Positions 34,658 through 42,726 of a stretch of 64,000 nucleotides of DNA are shown here, piece by piece. The notes below the pieces were generated by a model that saw only the letters and a list, made by a program, of their open reading frames with translations, was not told the origin of the DNA and ran no database searches. Numbering within the stretch: position 1 is the first letter of the stretch; every line of letters starts with the position of its first letter. Made by a program: the position numbers and the translations under genes. Origin of the DNA: JBBRHQ01 sp963815645 (GTDB lineage: Bacteria > Actinomycetota > Thermoleophilia > Solirubrobacterales > 70-9); NCBI GenBank assembly GCA_963815645.1, contig CAWFHL010000001.1, forward strand, positions 868,001 through 932,000. The letters run 5' to 3'.

Positions 34658-35518
34658 TTGGCCCGCACCGGGGTCGCCACGCGCAAGCCGGCGGCGACAG
34701 CGATAGCCGCGAAATCCTTCGGGATGCCGAGCCAAGGCGCGAGCCAAAAAGCTGAAGGCTGGCTTACCTATGAACATTTCGGCGGCGACCTGCATCGTCA
34801 CTGGCCAGAGCCGCCGCACTCGCACCCTCACGCCGGACCGCACACGCACGACGGCCAGGAGCACTCCCAGCCCCACGGCCACGATCACGACGGCGGCCAC
34901 GGGCACACGCATGCGTTGGTCGACAGGAGCATCATGAGGTCCCGCAAGGGCCTGCGCGCCGTCGGGCTCTCTTGCGTCGTGCTCGGCGCGACGGCACTGG
35001 CCCAGACGGCGGTCTTTATCGCCAGCGGCAGCATCGCACTGCTCGCTGACCTGATCCACAACTTCGGTGATGCCGCCACCGCGATCCCTCTCGCCATCGC
35101 CTTCCTGCTCAGATCCGAGCGGGCCGAGGAATACGCGGGACTGTTCGTGGTCGCTGCGATCTTCATCTCGGCCTGCGTCGCGGGAGCGGAAGCGGTGTCT
35201 CGTCTGACCCACCCCCAGACCCCCACTCATCTGCCCGCACTCGCCGGGGCCGGTCTCCTCGGGTACGGCGGAAACTGGGTCGCGGCACGGATCCGAACCC
35301 GTGCCGGATGGACCCTGAAGAGCCCAGCTCTGATCGCGGACGGCAATCATGCTCGCGCCGACGCCTACGTCAGCTTGGCCGTGGTCGCAGGTGCCGCCGT
35401 GGTGGCGGTCGGCCTTCCGATTGCCGATCCCCTGATCGGGCTCGGCATTACGGTGGTGATCCTCAAGATCACGTGGAATTCGTGGCGCACAGTTCGCGGA
35501 CACACCCACTCGCATTGA
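34658..35518 (+). CDS. CDF cation-efflux transporter under c-di-AMP riboswitch
   Basis: Residues 1-45 (LARTGVATRKPAATAIAAKSFGMPSQ...) are unlike CDF proteins. Then a His-rich stretch (HSHPHAGPHTHDGQEHSQPHGHDHDGG) precedes a CDF membrane domain: LRAVGLSCVVLGATALAQTAVFIASGSIALLADLIHNFGDA with the TM2 metal ligands His/Asp, and IADGNHARADAYVSLAVVAGAAVV with the TM5 ligands. It ends WNSWRTVRGHTHSH right after TM6, so the cytosolic dimerisation domain common in CDF proteins is missing. CDF proteins exchange Zn2+, Co2+, Ni2+, Mn2+ or similar for protons. TTG is chosen because GAGAGG is eight bases upstream and no other start exists before the His-rich part except ATG 34724. The odd N-terminus could be left from an earlier riboswitch-controlled gene. 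Confidence 0.85.
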   Translation: MARTGVATRKPAATAIAAKSFGMPSQGASQKAEGWLTYEHFGGDLHRHWPEPPHSHPHAGPHTHDGQEHSQPHGHDHDGGHGHTHALVDRSIMRSRKGLRAVGLSCVVLGATALAQTAVFIASGSIALLADLIHNFGDAATAIPLAIAFLLRSERAEEYAGLFVVAAIFISACVAGAEAVSRLTHPQTPTHLPALAGAGLLGYGGNWVAARIRTRAGWTLKSPALIADGNHARADAYVSLAVVAGAAVVAVGLPIADPLIGLGITVVILKITWNSWRTVRGHTHSH

Positions 35519-35571
35519 GTTCCGCGCTCTTACCGCTGCTTTGTGGGCCGGGCCCCCGCGGCGAACTGGCG

Positions 35572-35600
35572 TTGGACCAGAAAGACTCAGCACTTATCTT
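35572..35600 (+). promoter_or_regulatory. Promoter TTGGAC-N17-TATCTT
   Basis: TTGGAC (35572-35577) and TATCTT (35595-35600) are separated by 17 bases, upstream of the secreted-protein gene that starts near 35684 with an AGGAGGA ribosome site. Confidence 0.5.
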
Positions 35601-35683
35601 GATCCCTTAAACCTTGGGTGCAGAATTAGGACTCCAAGCAGGGCGGCCATCGAGGTCCCATCCCCCCCCCCGACACAGGAGGA

Positions 35684-36260
35684 ATTACGCCACCGAAACT
35701 CCCCTCAGCCGCCCTTTGCGCCGCCGCGGCGATCGTCATCCCGCTCACCGCGACTCCGCTGGGGTCGGGGGCGACGGTAGACACCACCGTGCACGCAACC
35801 GGGAAGGCCACGAGCTGGCAGTCGTAAGCCCAAGCGCCCGGCAGCGCCTCCTGCGGATCAAGTTCTACTGGTTCGACGGCTACAACAAGGTGGTCACGAT
35901 CGCGGGCGGCGAGCATGTCTCAGACATCAACATCGCGAACTGCGTCCGCTCCGTTCACGGCGTCAACGACAAGTGTCACCCCGACTCTCAAACGTCGACA
36001 AACAGGCGGCGCTCACCGGCTCGCTGACCGGTGAGGAGCCGCATGAGAACAGGACCATTCATGAGACCTCTATGGGCGCCGGCTCGGTGATGTCGGTCGG
36101 CCATCGCAACCATGGGGCGTTGATCCGCGTCGACCTGGGGTGGAGAAACGGCTGCGCGCTGCGCATCCTCATGCCCGGCAAACAACGGGTAACGGACATC
36201 GGCTTCGCGAACGGCTCCGCGACGGCGGCTCAGATGTCAAACAACGACACGCGCAAGTAG
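35684..36260 (+). CDS. Secreted protein of unknown family, two frameshifts
   Basis: AGGAGG is followed by ATT ACG CCA, and the frame then encodes a signal peptide (KLPSAALCAAAAIVIPLTATPLGSGATVDTTV). The start codon is therefore ATT or a miscalled ATG. Near 35815 the frame changes to SPSARQRLLRIKFYWFDGYNKVV..VSDINIANCVRSVHGVNDKC, and near 35985 to SNVDKQAALTGSLTGEEPHE..GNHGALIR-like residues, ending AQMSNNDTRK at 36260. Total about 190 residues with three Cys. I recognise no domain. Lower GC than its neighbours and more frequent Asn/Lys suggest possible transfer. It stands alone between the CDF gene and the second phosphoesterase. Confidence 0.5.
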
Positions 36261-36334
36261 GTACCTAGCAGGCCCGCGACCCCGGTCTCAGCGGCCTCGT
36301 CCGGAGCGTCCGTGACTACGAATATCTGCGGCAT
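36230..36334 (-). pseudogene. Truncated second copy of the MPQI small-protein gene
   Basis: The ATG at 36334 begins MPQIFVVTDAPDEAAETGVAG; the first 15 residues match the protein at 24654 in 14 positions, and the upstream DNA (a GAAGGAGGCG ribosome site) also matches. After that, homology stops and the frame closes at 36230, overlapping the end of the secreted-protein gene. It keeps the same position as copy 1, divergent from a phosphoesterase gene, so it is a remnant left by duplication of the whole cassette. Confidence 0.6.
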
Positions 36335-36469
36335 CCTCGCCTCCTTCGGTTGTGGTCCCGGGGAAGCGTGGGTGCCCCTGATCGGCGGCAGGTCAAGAGG
36401 TAGCAAAGCCTGCGTCAAATCTCCGCTCCGTTCAGGAGAACTTCATATCGGGAGAGGAATCATCGAGGT

Positions 36470-37336
36470 GTGCTCCCACAACGGCCGGCACGAAGAAGGC
36501 ACCTACTGCGTGGGTTCGCGATCGCGGCGCTGTTGGCCCTAGTGGCCGTTCCCGACAGCGACGGCGCTACTTCGCACATCACCCCCTCGCATCCTCCGCG
36601 CTACCGGCATGTCGCGGTCCTCGTGCTCGAGAACCACGAGTACCGCAGCGTGATCGGCAGACTCAGCTCCCCCTACATCACCGGGCTGGCGCGCCGCTCC
36701 GCGCTCGCCACCGGCTACTTCGCCGTGAGCCATCCGTCATTGCCCAACTACCTGGCGATGACCGGGGGCTCAACCTTCGGCATCAGAAACGACTGCAGAA
36801 GCTGCAGGGTCCCGGGCATGGGCGTGTTCGGTCAGCTCAGCGCTGCCGGGATCTCATGGCGAGCCTACTTCGAGCCGGGCTCACACAAAGTCAATCCCTT
36901 CCGCCATTTCCGCAGCAACCGCGCCAGCGCGGTGGTCCCCTTCCGCCGCCTGGCACGCGACATCCACAACCACTCTCTGCCCCGTTTCTCTTGGCTCGGG
37001 CTGAGCCTCTGTCATGACGGCCACAGCTGCTCGGTCCGTGCGAGCGACCGCTACCTCTCGCACCTTCTCCCGCAGGTACTGCGGGCTCTCGGTCCACACG
37101 GCGTCCTCTTCATCACCTGGGACGAGGGGACCTCGAAGGCGGGCGCCTTCGGCCATCATGGCGGCGGCCACGTCGCCACGATCGCCACCGGAGGAGCCGC
37201 CCGGCCCGGGGCGCGGTCGGCCGCTCAGGCGAACCACTACACGCTCCTGCACACAATCGAGAGCATCTACGGCCTGCCGCCGCTGCGCAATGCTGCGAGG
37301 GTGCCGACGGCGCCACTCCAGCGCCTGCTGCGGTAG
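36470..37336 (+). CDS. Phosphoesterase-family secreted phosphatase, copy 2
   Basis: Intact 288-residue paralogue of 24785-25665. N-terminal hydrophobic segment FAIAALLALVAVP, then HVAVLVLENHEYRSVIG, AVSHPSLPNYLAMTGGSTFG, WRAYFEPGSHKVNPF, FSWLGLSLCHDGHSC, LFITWDEGTSKAGAFG and NHYTLLHTIESIYGLPPLR. Every catalytic segment of copy 1 is conserved. The GTG start has a GAGGTG site just ahead but the signal sequence suggests the N-terminus is only approximate. Convergent with the GT2 gene, whose stop is six bases away, exactly as in copy 1. Confidence 0.8.
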   Translation: MLPQRPARRRHLLRGFAIAALLALVAVPDSDGATSHITPSHPPRYRHVAVLVLENHEYRSVIGRLSSPYITGLARRSALATGYFAVSHPSLPNYLAMTGGSTFGIRNDCRSCRVPGMGVFGQLSAAGISWRAYFEPGSHKVNPFRHFRSNRASAVVPFRRLARDIHNHSLPRFSWLGLSLCHDGHSCSVRASDRYLSHLLPQVLRALGPHGVLFITWDEGTSKAGAFGHHGGGHVATIATGGAARPGARSAAQANHYTLLHTIESIYGLPPLRNAARVPTAPLQRLLR

Positions 37337-37341
37337 GGACC

Positions 37342-38106
37342 CTAGGCCGCGCCGCTGGTCTGTGGCGTCCGCGCGGCCCGGGCGCGACGGCGATTCTCGA
37401 AGCGGAGCAGCGGGACCTGCCAGATCGCCTCGGCGACGATCGCCCGGCTCATCTTCGACTCGCCGACTACGCGGTCGCGGAAGGTGATGGGGACCTCTGC
37501 GATCCGGAAGCCCGACTGGATTGCGCGATAGGTCATCTCGACCTGGAAAACGTAACCGTGGGCCCCAATCGAGTCGAGGTCGATTGCCTCCAGGACCTCG
37601 CGGCGGAAGCATTTGAAACCGCCCGTCAGGTCGCGGACGCCGAGGTCGAGGACGGCACGCGCGTAGGCGCTTCCGCCTCGGCTGATGGCGCGGCGGGCCA
37701 GGCCCCAGTCGGCGACGGCGCCGCCCTCGACGTAGCGGGAGCCGATAACCAAGTCGGCATCAGCGGCAGCCTCGACCAGGCGCGGCAGGTCGGCCGGGTC
37801 ATGTGAGAAGTCGGAGTCCATCTCCAGCAGCAGGTCGGCGCCGGCGGCGAGGGCGCGGCGGAAGCCGGCGATATAGGCGGGGCCGAGGCCCTCCTTGCCG
37901 GCACGGTGGAAGACGGCGACATCGTCGTGGCGGGCGGCCAGCCGATCGGCGATTCGGCCGGTCCCGTCAGGGGAATTGTCGTCGACGATGAGGATCCGGC
38001 GCGGTCGGGCCAGGTTGGCCCTCGCCGCCTCCACGATCGCCTCGATGTTGCCGGCCTCGTTGTAGGTCGGCAACACCAGCCAGACCGAGAATCCGGAATC
38101 GGACAT
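37342..38106 (-). CDS. GT2 glycosyltransferase, polyprenyl-phosphate mannose synthase type, copy 2
   Basis: ATG 38106 (MSDSGFSVWLVLPTYNEAGN) is preferred because it matches the length of copy 1; an in-frame start at 38160 exists. Motifs: ILIVDDNSPDGTGRIADRLA, LEMDSDFSHDPADLPRL, DLTGGFKCFRREVLEAI, EVPITFRDRVVGESKMSRA. It ends RFENRRRARAARTPQTSGAA with an in-frame stop, showing the expected natural C-terminus for the family here. Unlike copy 1, it is separated from its GtrA gene by 69 bases rather than overlapping. Confidence 0.87.
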   Translation of the reverse strand: MSDSGFSVWLVLPTYNEAGNIEAIVEAARANLARPRRILIVDDNSPDGTGRIADRLAARHDDVAVFHRAGKEGLGPAYIAGFRRALAAGADLLLEMDSDFSHDPADLPRLVEAAADADLVIGSRYVEGGAVADWGLARRAISRGGSAYARAVLDLGVRDLTGGFKCFRREVLEAIDLDSIGAHGYVFQVEMTYRAIQSGFRIAEVPITFRDRVVGESKMSRAIVAEAIWQVPLLRFENRRRARAARTPQTSGAA

Positions 38107-38175
38107 GAACCGATTCTGCGGCGGCTCCGGAAAGCTCGGATAAGGCCGGGCTGAACCCAAGCTAATTCCTCCTGC

Positions 38176-38601
38176 TCATGAGAACGTCCACAACTTGTTG
38201 CCGATGAAGTTGAACGGCATCGCGATCGCAACGGCGATCGCCTGGGCAGGGAGCCCGCCCATCCCGGCACCGGCCACGAGAATCTCCAGCGCCACCAGAT
38301 TGATCATCAGCGAGGCGACGCTGACGGCGACGAACCGGGCCGCCTGGAATGCCACTCTCCCCTCGCCCGGGCCGAACGTCCAGATACGGTTGAGCAAGTA
38401 GTTGTTGGTGACGGCGACGCAGAAGGCGCCGATCGCCGCCGGCGTGTGGTGGATGCCGGCGGCGTTGGCGAGGAGGGCGAAGACGGCGAGATTGATCATG
38501 TAGCCGGAGCCCCCGACGACGCCAAACTTGAGAAGCTGAAGCCAGTTCGCAGGGGTCTTGGCGGCGGCCCCCAATCGCCCCGCAAATTCGAACGCCGTCA
38601 T
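38176..38601 (-). CDS. GtrA-family membrane protein, copy 2
   Basis: 141 residues, the same length as copy 1. TM segments LQLLKFGVVGGSGYMINLAVFALL, AIGAFCVAVTNNYLLNRIWTFG, ARFVAVSVASLMINLVALEIL, AQAIAVAIAMPFNFIGNKLWTF. The GtrA motifs NNYLLNRIWTF and NFIGNKLWTFS are intact. ATG overlaps the GT-C stop by four bases. Likely assists membrane translocation of the polyprenyl-phosphate sugar made by the GT2 enzyme. Confidence 0.88.
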   Translation of the reverse strand: MTAFEFAGRLGAAAKTPANWLQLLKFGVVGGSGYMINLAVFALLANAAGIHHTPAAIGAFCVAVTNNYLLNRIWTFGPGEGRVAFQAARFVAVSVASLMINLVALEILVAGAGMGGLPAQAIAVAIAMPFNFIGNKLWTFS

Positions 38602-40166
38602 GACAGCCGTCCCCGCGGCGGGTTGGCCAGCATCCCGAACTTGGCCTCTCGTGCTCCACCGTCAATCAGAACTGCGTTGACTCCGAATCCGGTCGGCAGC
38701 CGGTCGAGCCGGCTGAAATGAATCGTGCGCGCCTTGCCCGCGACGTAGCGGATCAGGACCAGGCGCCCCTCCCTGACCCATCCCACCCGGTGGAAGTCGG
38801 CCGGTATCCCAGAGAGCGAACGCGCCTCGAGCGGCTTGGCGACGACGTCGATCTCCCTTGCGCGGACCCTGCCCGAGAAGACCCGCTGCGCGTCCTTGCG
38901 CAGATAGAACTCGAGCGGGTCTGCGGCGAGCTTCCAACTGACCACAGCACGAGCGTGCCCGGAGGTGTCGATCTTCTGGGCGAGGTCGCGCCAATCCGGG
39001 CGTTGAAGACTCGGGGTACGAGCAACGTGGACGTCGAAGGCAAGCCAGTAGGCGCAAAGTGCGACCGCCACCGCGATCCCGGCGAGGCGCAAGCGGGGCG
39101 CAGCGAAACCGACGGCGGCGACCGCCAGCATGGGAACCAGTGCGGGCAGCAGGTTGCGGGCGATGACGTAGTCCTTGCCGGCCAAAGCGGCGGCGGTGGC
39201 GAGCAGAACTGTTCCGCCTCCGACCGCGAGGCCGATCGCCGCCCCCCGCCTCCCTGCTCGCCCGGCCGCCAGCAGCGCGAAGCTGACCCCCAGCGCGGCG
39301 ATCACACCGGGGATCAGGGCAAACCCGTCGCGGGGCTTGTGGCCGATCACCTGGCCGGTCTCGCCGATCATGAAGGTGGCGGTGGTGTGCACTGCCCGGA
39401 TCGGAAGCGGGCTGGCGGAGATCCAGCCGATGTGGTGGGGGTTGGTCTGGGCGAGGGCAAGCGGGGCCAGGAGCAGGCCCGTCGCCGCGATCCCCGCAAC
39501 TGCAATCAAGACCCCGAGGCGGAACCTCGTCGCGACCAGCAGCCACGCCGCCTCGATCGCAACCGGGAAAGCGGCGAAATAGTGGCTCGACAGCGCCAGC
39601 GCCGAGAACAGGGACCACAGCGCCAGATCCCAGGGGCCACCGCTGCGACGGACTCGGAGGAAGAACAGCAGAGAGCCGGCGCAGAGCATGACCAGCAGGG
39701 CGTAGGAGCGGGCCTCCTGGGAATACCAGATCAGCATCGGGTTGAGCGCCACAAGGGCAGCCGTGATCAGTCCCGCCCTCCTGCTCAGCAGCTCCTTACC
39801 GATCAGGTAGGCAACGGGGATCGTCGCAACCCCGAACAGCGCCGACAGCGACCGTACCCCGAACTCGCTCGTGCCGAAGAGCTTCGACCACCCCCAGGCG
39901 AGGACGTAGTAGAGGGGCGGATTCGACTCGCTTGCCTTGACCTCGCGCAGCATGTGGATGAAGCTCCCGGGCAGGACCCGCGCGGCCGTGATCACCTCGT
40001 CGTGGTGGTAGCTCTGCAGGCCGAGGGTCGAGAAACGGATCGCGATCCCCACACCGGTGATCCCCAGCAGCCCCCAGAGAACCATGGAATCGGCGCGCGG
40101 CAACCGGCGCCAGGCCGACGTGGGCAGGGATCGTCCTTGGGGGGCAGCAGTCGCGGTTTCCACCAA
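38598..40166 (-). CDS. GT-C fold membrane glycosyltransferase, copy 2
   Basis: 522 residues, the same length as the protein at 26862-28430 and roughly three quarters identical by eye. Asp56-Glu57 in LGLQSYHHDEVITAARVLPG; ASESNPPLYYVLAWGWSKLFG; MLIWYSQEARSYALLV; C-terminal QRPDWRDLAQKIDTSGHARAVVSW. Start TTG at 40166. Part of the second GT-C/GtrA/GT2 transcription unit. The conservation along the entire length, with synonymous drift, suggests both copies are under selection. Confidence 0.86.
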   Translation of the reverse strand: MVETATAAPQGRSLPTSAWRRLPRADSMVLWGLLGITGVGIAIRFSTLGLQSYHHDEVITAARVLPGSFIHMLREVKASESNPPLYYVLAWGWSKLFGTSEFGVRSLSALFGVATIPVAYLIGKELLSRRAGLITAALVALNPMLIWYSQEARSYALLVMLCAGSLLFFLRVRRSGGPWDLALWSLFSALALSSHYFAAFPVAIEAAWLLVATRFRLGVLIAVAGIAATGLLLAPLALAQTNPHHIGWISASPLPIRAVHTTATFMIGETGQVIGHKPRDGFALIPGVIAALGVSFALLAAGRAGRRGAAIGLAVGGGTVLLATAAALAGKDYVIARNLLPALVPMLAVAAVGFAAPRLRLAGIAVAVALCAYWLAFDVHVARTPSLQRPDWRDLAQKIDTSGHARAVVSWKLAADPLEFYLRKDAQRVFSGRVRAREIDVVAKPLEARSLSGIPADFHRVGWVREGRLVLIRYVAGKARTIHFSRLDRLPTGFGVNAVLIDGGAREAKFGMLANPPRGRLS

Positions 40167-40252
40167 CTTAAAGATTGCGGAGGGCGTCCAACCGGGGCGT
40201 CAAATGGGGGCTAAGGAAAGCTAAAACGCAGCTGAGTCAAGTCTCATCCTGG

Positions 40253-42664
40253 TTACGGTATGCAGGCATTCTTCGGCATGGGATGGTTGGGGCCATATGA
40301 CTGTGGCAGGGCCGCTGGACTGTCGCCCCAGGCCCGGTTGGGTCGACTGCCCAGCTGGTAGGTGAGGCGGGCACCGCGCGCGAGCGCGCACCAGGTCGTC
40401 CACGGCCGGCCGTAGGGGTGCCCGTTGAAGCGCATGCCCTCGATGTAGGGATTGCGGGGCGAGGCCCCGGCGGCGGTGATCAGCACCCGCCTGCCCCCGT
40501 GAAGGTGGATCGAGGCGTGGCGGAAGAGCGGGCTGCCGACGGCGAGAAGGCCGACGCCGGGTACCTCGGGGTAGAGGCCGAGCGCTCCGAACACGTACCA
40601 GGATCCGAGCTCGCCGAGGTCGTCGTTTCCCGGGTAGCCCGCCGGCGAGGTGTTGTAGAGGCGAAGGATTGACCTACGGACCGCGGCCTGAGTCTTGAAC
40701 GGCCGCCGGGTCCAGTCATACAGCCAGGGGACGTTGAGGTTCGGCTCGTTTCCGAGCAGCGCGTGGGTGGTGTGGGTCGCCCCCGAACTGCCATTGAGCC
40801 GGCGCAGGAAGCTGTCGAGGCGGACGGTCGCCGCAGTCCGATCGCCGATCGCCCGGAACAGGCCCGTGGGGTCCTGAGGGACCATCCAGGTGTACTGGAA
40901 GGAGTTGCCCTCGACGAAGCCCCCGCCCCCGAGGTTGTCGTAGTGGTGGCGGAAGGCACCGCTGGAGAATCGCGGCTCGATCTTGTGGCTGTGCCGGTTC
41001 AGCAGGCGCCGCCAGTTCCCGGCGCGGCGGATGAACTCCCCGTAGACCGCGGGTTGCTCGGCGAAGCGCGCGGCGAACTGGGAGATCGAGAAGTCGTCGA
41101 TCGCGTACTCGAGCGTGGTCGCGGCCGAGGCCCAGACCGCTCCGGGGTCGCCGAAGATCGAGTTGGCGTTGCGACGATTGACGTCGAGGTCATAGGGAAC
41201 GTAGCCGAGGGCGAGGTAGGGCCCGAGGCCCTGGCGCTCGAGATAGGCCCCGTCGGCACTGCGACACGCGGTCTGCGCTCCCTTCAGCATCGCCGCCAGG
41301 GCGGCGCCGCGGTCAAAGCCGGAGGCGCCGAAGGCGGCGGCGGAGGCGATCATCGGATCGGCGGGATCGCCGACCATCATCATGCTCTGCCCGTTGGCGT
41401 ATGACCAGCGCGGCAGACAGCCGCTCTGCTCGGCGTCGGAGAGCATCGAGCGCACGATGTCGTTGGCCCGGCCGGGGGCAAGGATCGAGAGCAGCTGAAT
41501 CTGGCTGCGGTAGATGTCCCAGCCGGAGAAGTCGGCGAACTGGGTGTGGCGCCCGGCGTCGTGGACCTGCCCGTCCATACCGATATAGCGGCCATCGGCA
41601 TCGTCGAATGTGCGGGGGGCGAGCAGGGCGTGATATAGGGCGGTGTAGAAGGTACGCAGGTTGTGGCGATTGCCCCCCCGCACGCTAATCTTCCGCAAGG
41701 CCCGGTTCCAGCGGTGGGTCGCAGCCGCCAGGACCCGGCCGAAGTCAAAGGAGCGGTCCTCGGAGCGGAGGTTGCGCCGTGCTCCGGCGACGCTGACGAA
41801 GGAGATCCCGACCCTGACCTTGACGACCCGGTTGCGGTGGGTGTCGAAGGTCGCATAGGCGCCCGTCTGGGCGGTCTTCGAAGCCACGGTCGAGGGACGC
41901 TTGCGGTCGCTGGCGGACCTCGCACCACGGTGGAGCGCCTGCCGCCGCCAGCTGCCGAAGCCGGAGAAGCGACGATTGAAGCGGGCCGAGAAATAGACCC
42001 TGTAGCGGGGCCGCTGGGCGCAGAGATAACCGCTCGAGGCGATCCCGGTGATCTCCCGCCGGCCGGGGTAGAGATGAACCTCGGCGATATCGTCGGCCCT
42101 GGCGCTCCCGCCGGCATTGACGAGGACGCTGGCATGGCCGCTGCGCGGGAAGGTGAACCGGGCGAGGCCGGTGCGGGTCGTCGCGGTCAGCTCGGCGCGG
42201 ATCGAGGCGGGCTGGGACGGATTGAGGCGGACCTCGTAGTAGCCGGGCCGGGCCCGCTCGCCGGCGTGGACGAAACCCGGCCGGAAACGTGCGCTGAGGC
42301 CGGGGGCGCCGTGCGGCGCCGGAGAGCCGGTGATCGGCTCGGTGGTCGGGACGAAGGGGAAATCTCCGTAGAGGGCACAACCTGCCCCGCTGAGGTGGGT
42401 GAGGCTGAACCCCTTCAGGTGGTGGTCGCGATAGTCATAGCCCCCCGAGTGGCGGTCCGAGGGCGAGGTGTCGGGGCTCCACTGGACCATGCCGAAGGGA
42501 GCCGCCGCCCCGGGAAAGTCGTGTCCTCCGCCGAACGTTCCCGGGCCGGGCCGGGTGCCGGCGAAGGGCACGACGTAGCGGCTCGGCGCGGCGGCCGCCG
42601 ATGCTGATGGGGCTACGGCGAGGACGAGCAGCGCCGCCGCGAGAAGGGGTTTCGCGCGTCCCAC
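40253..42664 (-). CDS. Secreted GH92 family alpha-mannosidase
   Basis: GTG start, signal peptide ALLVLAVAPSASAAAA, 803 residues and intact. GH92 hallmarks in order: TFGGGHDFPGAAAPFGMVQWSPDT, GYDYRDHHLKGFSLTHLSGAGC, GDFPFVPT, NLRTFYTALYHALLAP, FADFSGWDIYRSQIQLL, FVEGNSFQYTWMVPQD, GNEPNLNVPWLYDW and YPGNDDLGELGSWYVFGALGLYP. GH92 enzymes are calcium-dependent exo-alpha-mannosidases acting on alpha-1,2/1,3/1,6-linked mannose; Glu residues in GNEP and the Asp pair in GNDDLGE are the catalytic and metal positions. It is the strongest hint that the neighbouring GT-C/GT2 genes concern mannose. TACGGT eight bases before the GTG may be its -10. Confidence 0.92.
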   Translation of the reverse strand: MGRAKPLLAAALLVLAVAPSASAAAAPSRYVVPFAGTRPGPGTFGGGHDFPGAAAPFGMVQWSPDTSPSDRHSGGYDYRDHHLKGFSLTHLSGAGCALYGDFPFVPTTEPITGSPAPHGAPGLSARFRPGFVHAGERARPGYYEVRLNPSQPASIRAELTATTRTGLARFTFPRSGHASVLVNAGGSARADDIAEVHLYPGRREITGIASSGYLCAQRPRYRVYFSARFNRRFSGFGSWRRQALHRGARSASDRKRPSTVASKTAQTGAYATFDTHRNRVVKVRVGISFVSVAGARRNLRSEDRSFDFGRVLAAATHRWNRALRKISVRGGNRHNLRTFYTALYHALLAPRTFDDADGRYIGMDGQVHDAGRHTQFADFSGWDIYRSQIQLLSILAPGRANDIVRSMLSDAEQSGCLPRWSYANGQSMMMVGDPADPMIASAAAFGASGFDRGAALAAMLKGAQTACRSADGAYLERQGLGPYLALGYVPYDLDVNRRNANSIFGDPGAVWASAATTLEYAIDDFSISQFAARFAEQPAVYGEFIRRAGNWRRLLNRHSHKIEPRFSSGAFRHHYDNLGGGGFVEGNSFQYTWMVPQDPTGLFRAIGDRTAATVRLDSFLRRLNGSSGATHTTHALLGNEPNLNVPWLYDWTRRPFKTQAAVRRSILRLYNTSPAGYPGNDDLGELGSWYVFGALGLYPEVPGVGLLAVGSPLFRHASIHLHGGRRVLITAAGASPRNPYIEGMRFNGHPYGRPWTTWCALARGARLTYQLGSRPNRAWGDSPAALPQSYGPNHPMPKNACIP

Positions 42665-42714
42665 TCGGGCGCACCGTAATGGCCGAACCTAAACACCCGT
42701 GATCGGCCATCGAA

Positions 42715-42720
42715 TAGGCT
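42715..42720 (+). promoter_or_regulatory. -10 box TAGGCT six bases before the ATG at 42727
   Basis: GAATAGGCT, six bases, ATG: identical hexamer and spacing to the site at 1950. Predicts a leaderless transcript for the small gene at 42727 and probably the following operon. Confidence 0.55.
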
Positions 42721-42726
42721 CGCGCG

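Noticed and set aside
38718..40214. A 498-codon open frame antisense to the GT-C gene
   Set aside because: It is the mirror of a clear multi-TM glycosyltransferase; the translation is Arg/Gly/Asp-rich without domains. High GC keeps antisense frames open. Similar shadows over serS (54015-55322) and over the acyl-CoA carboxylase gene (43329-45038) were rejected for the same reason.
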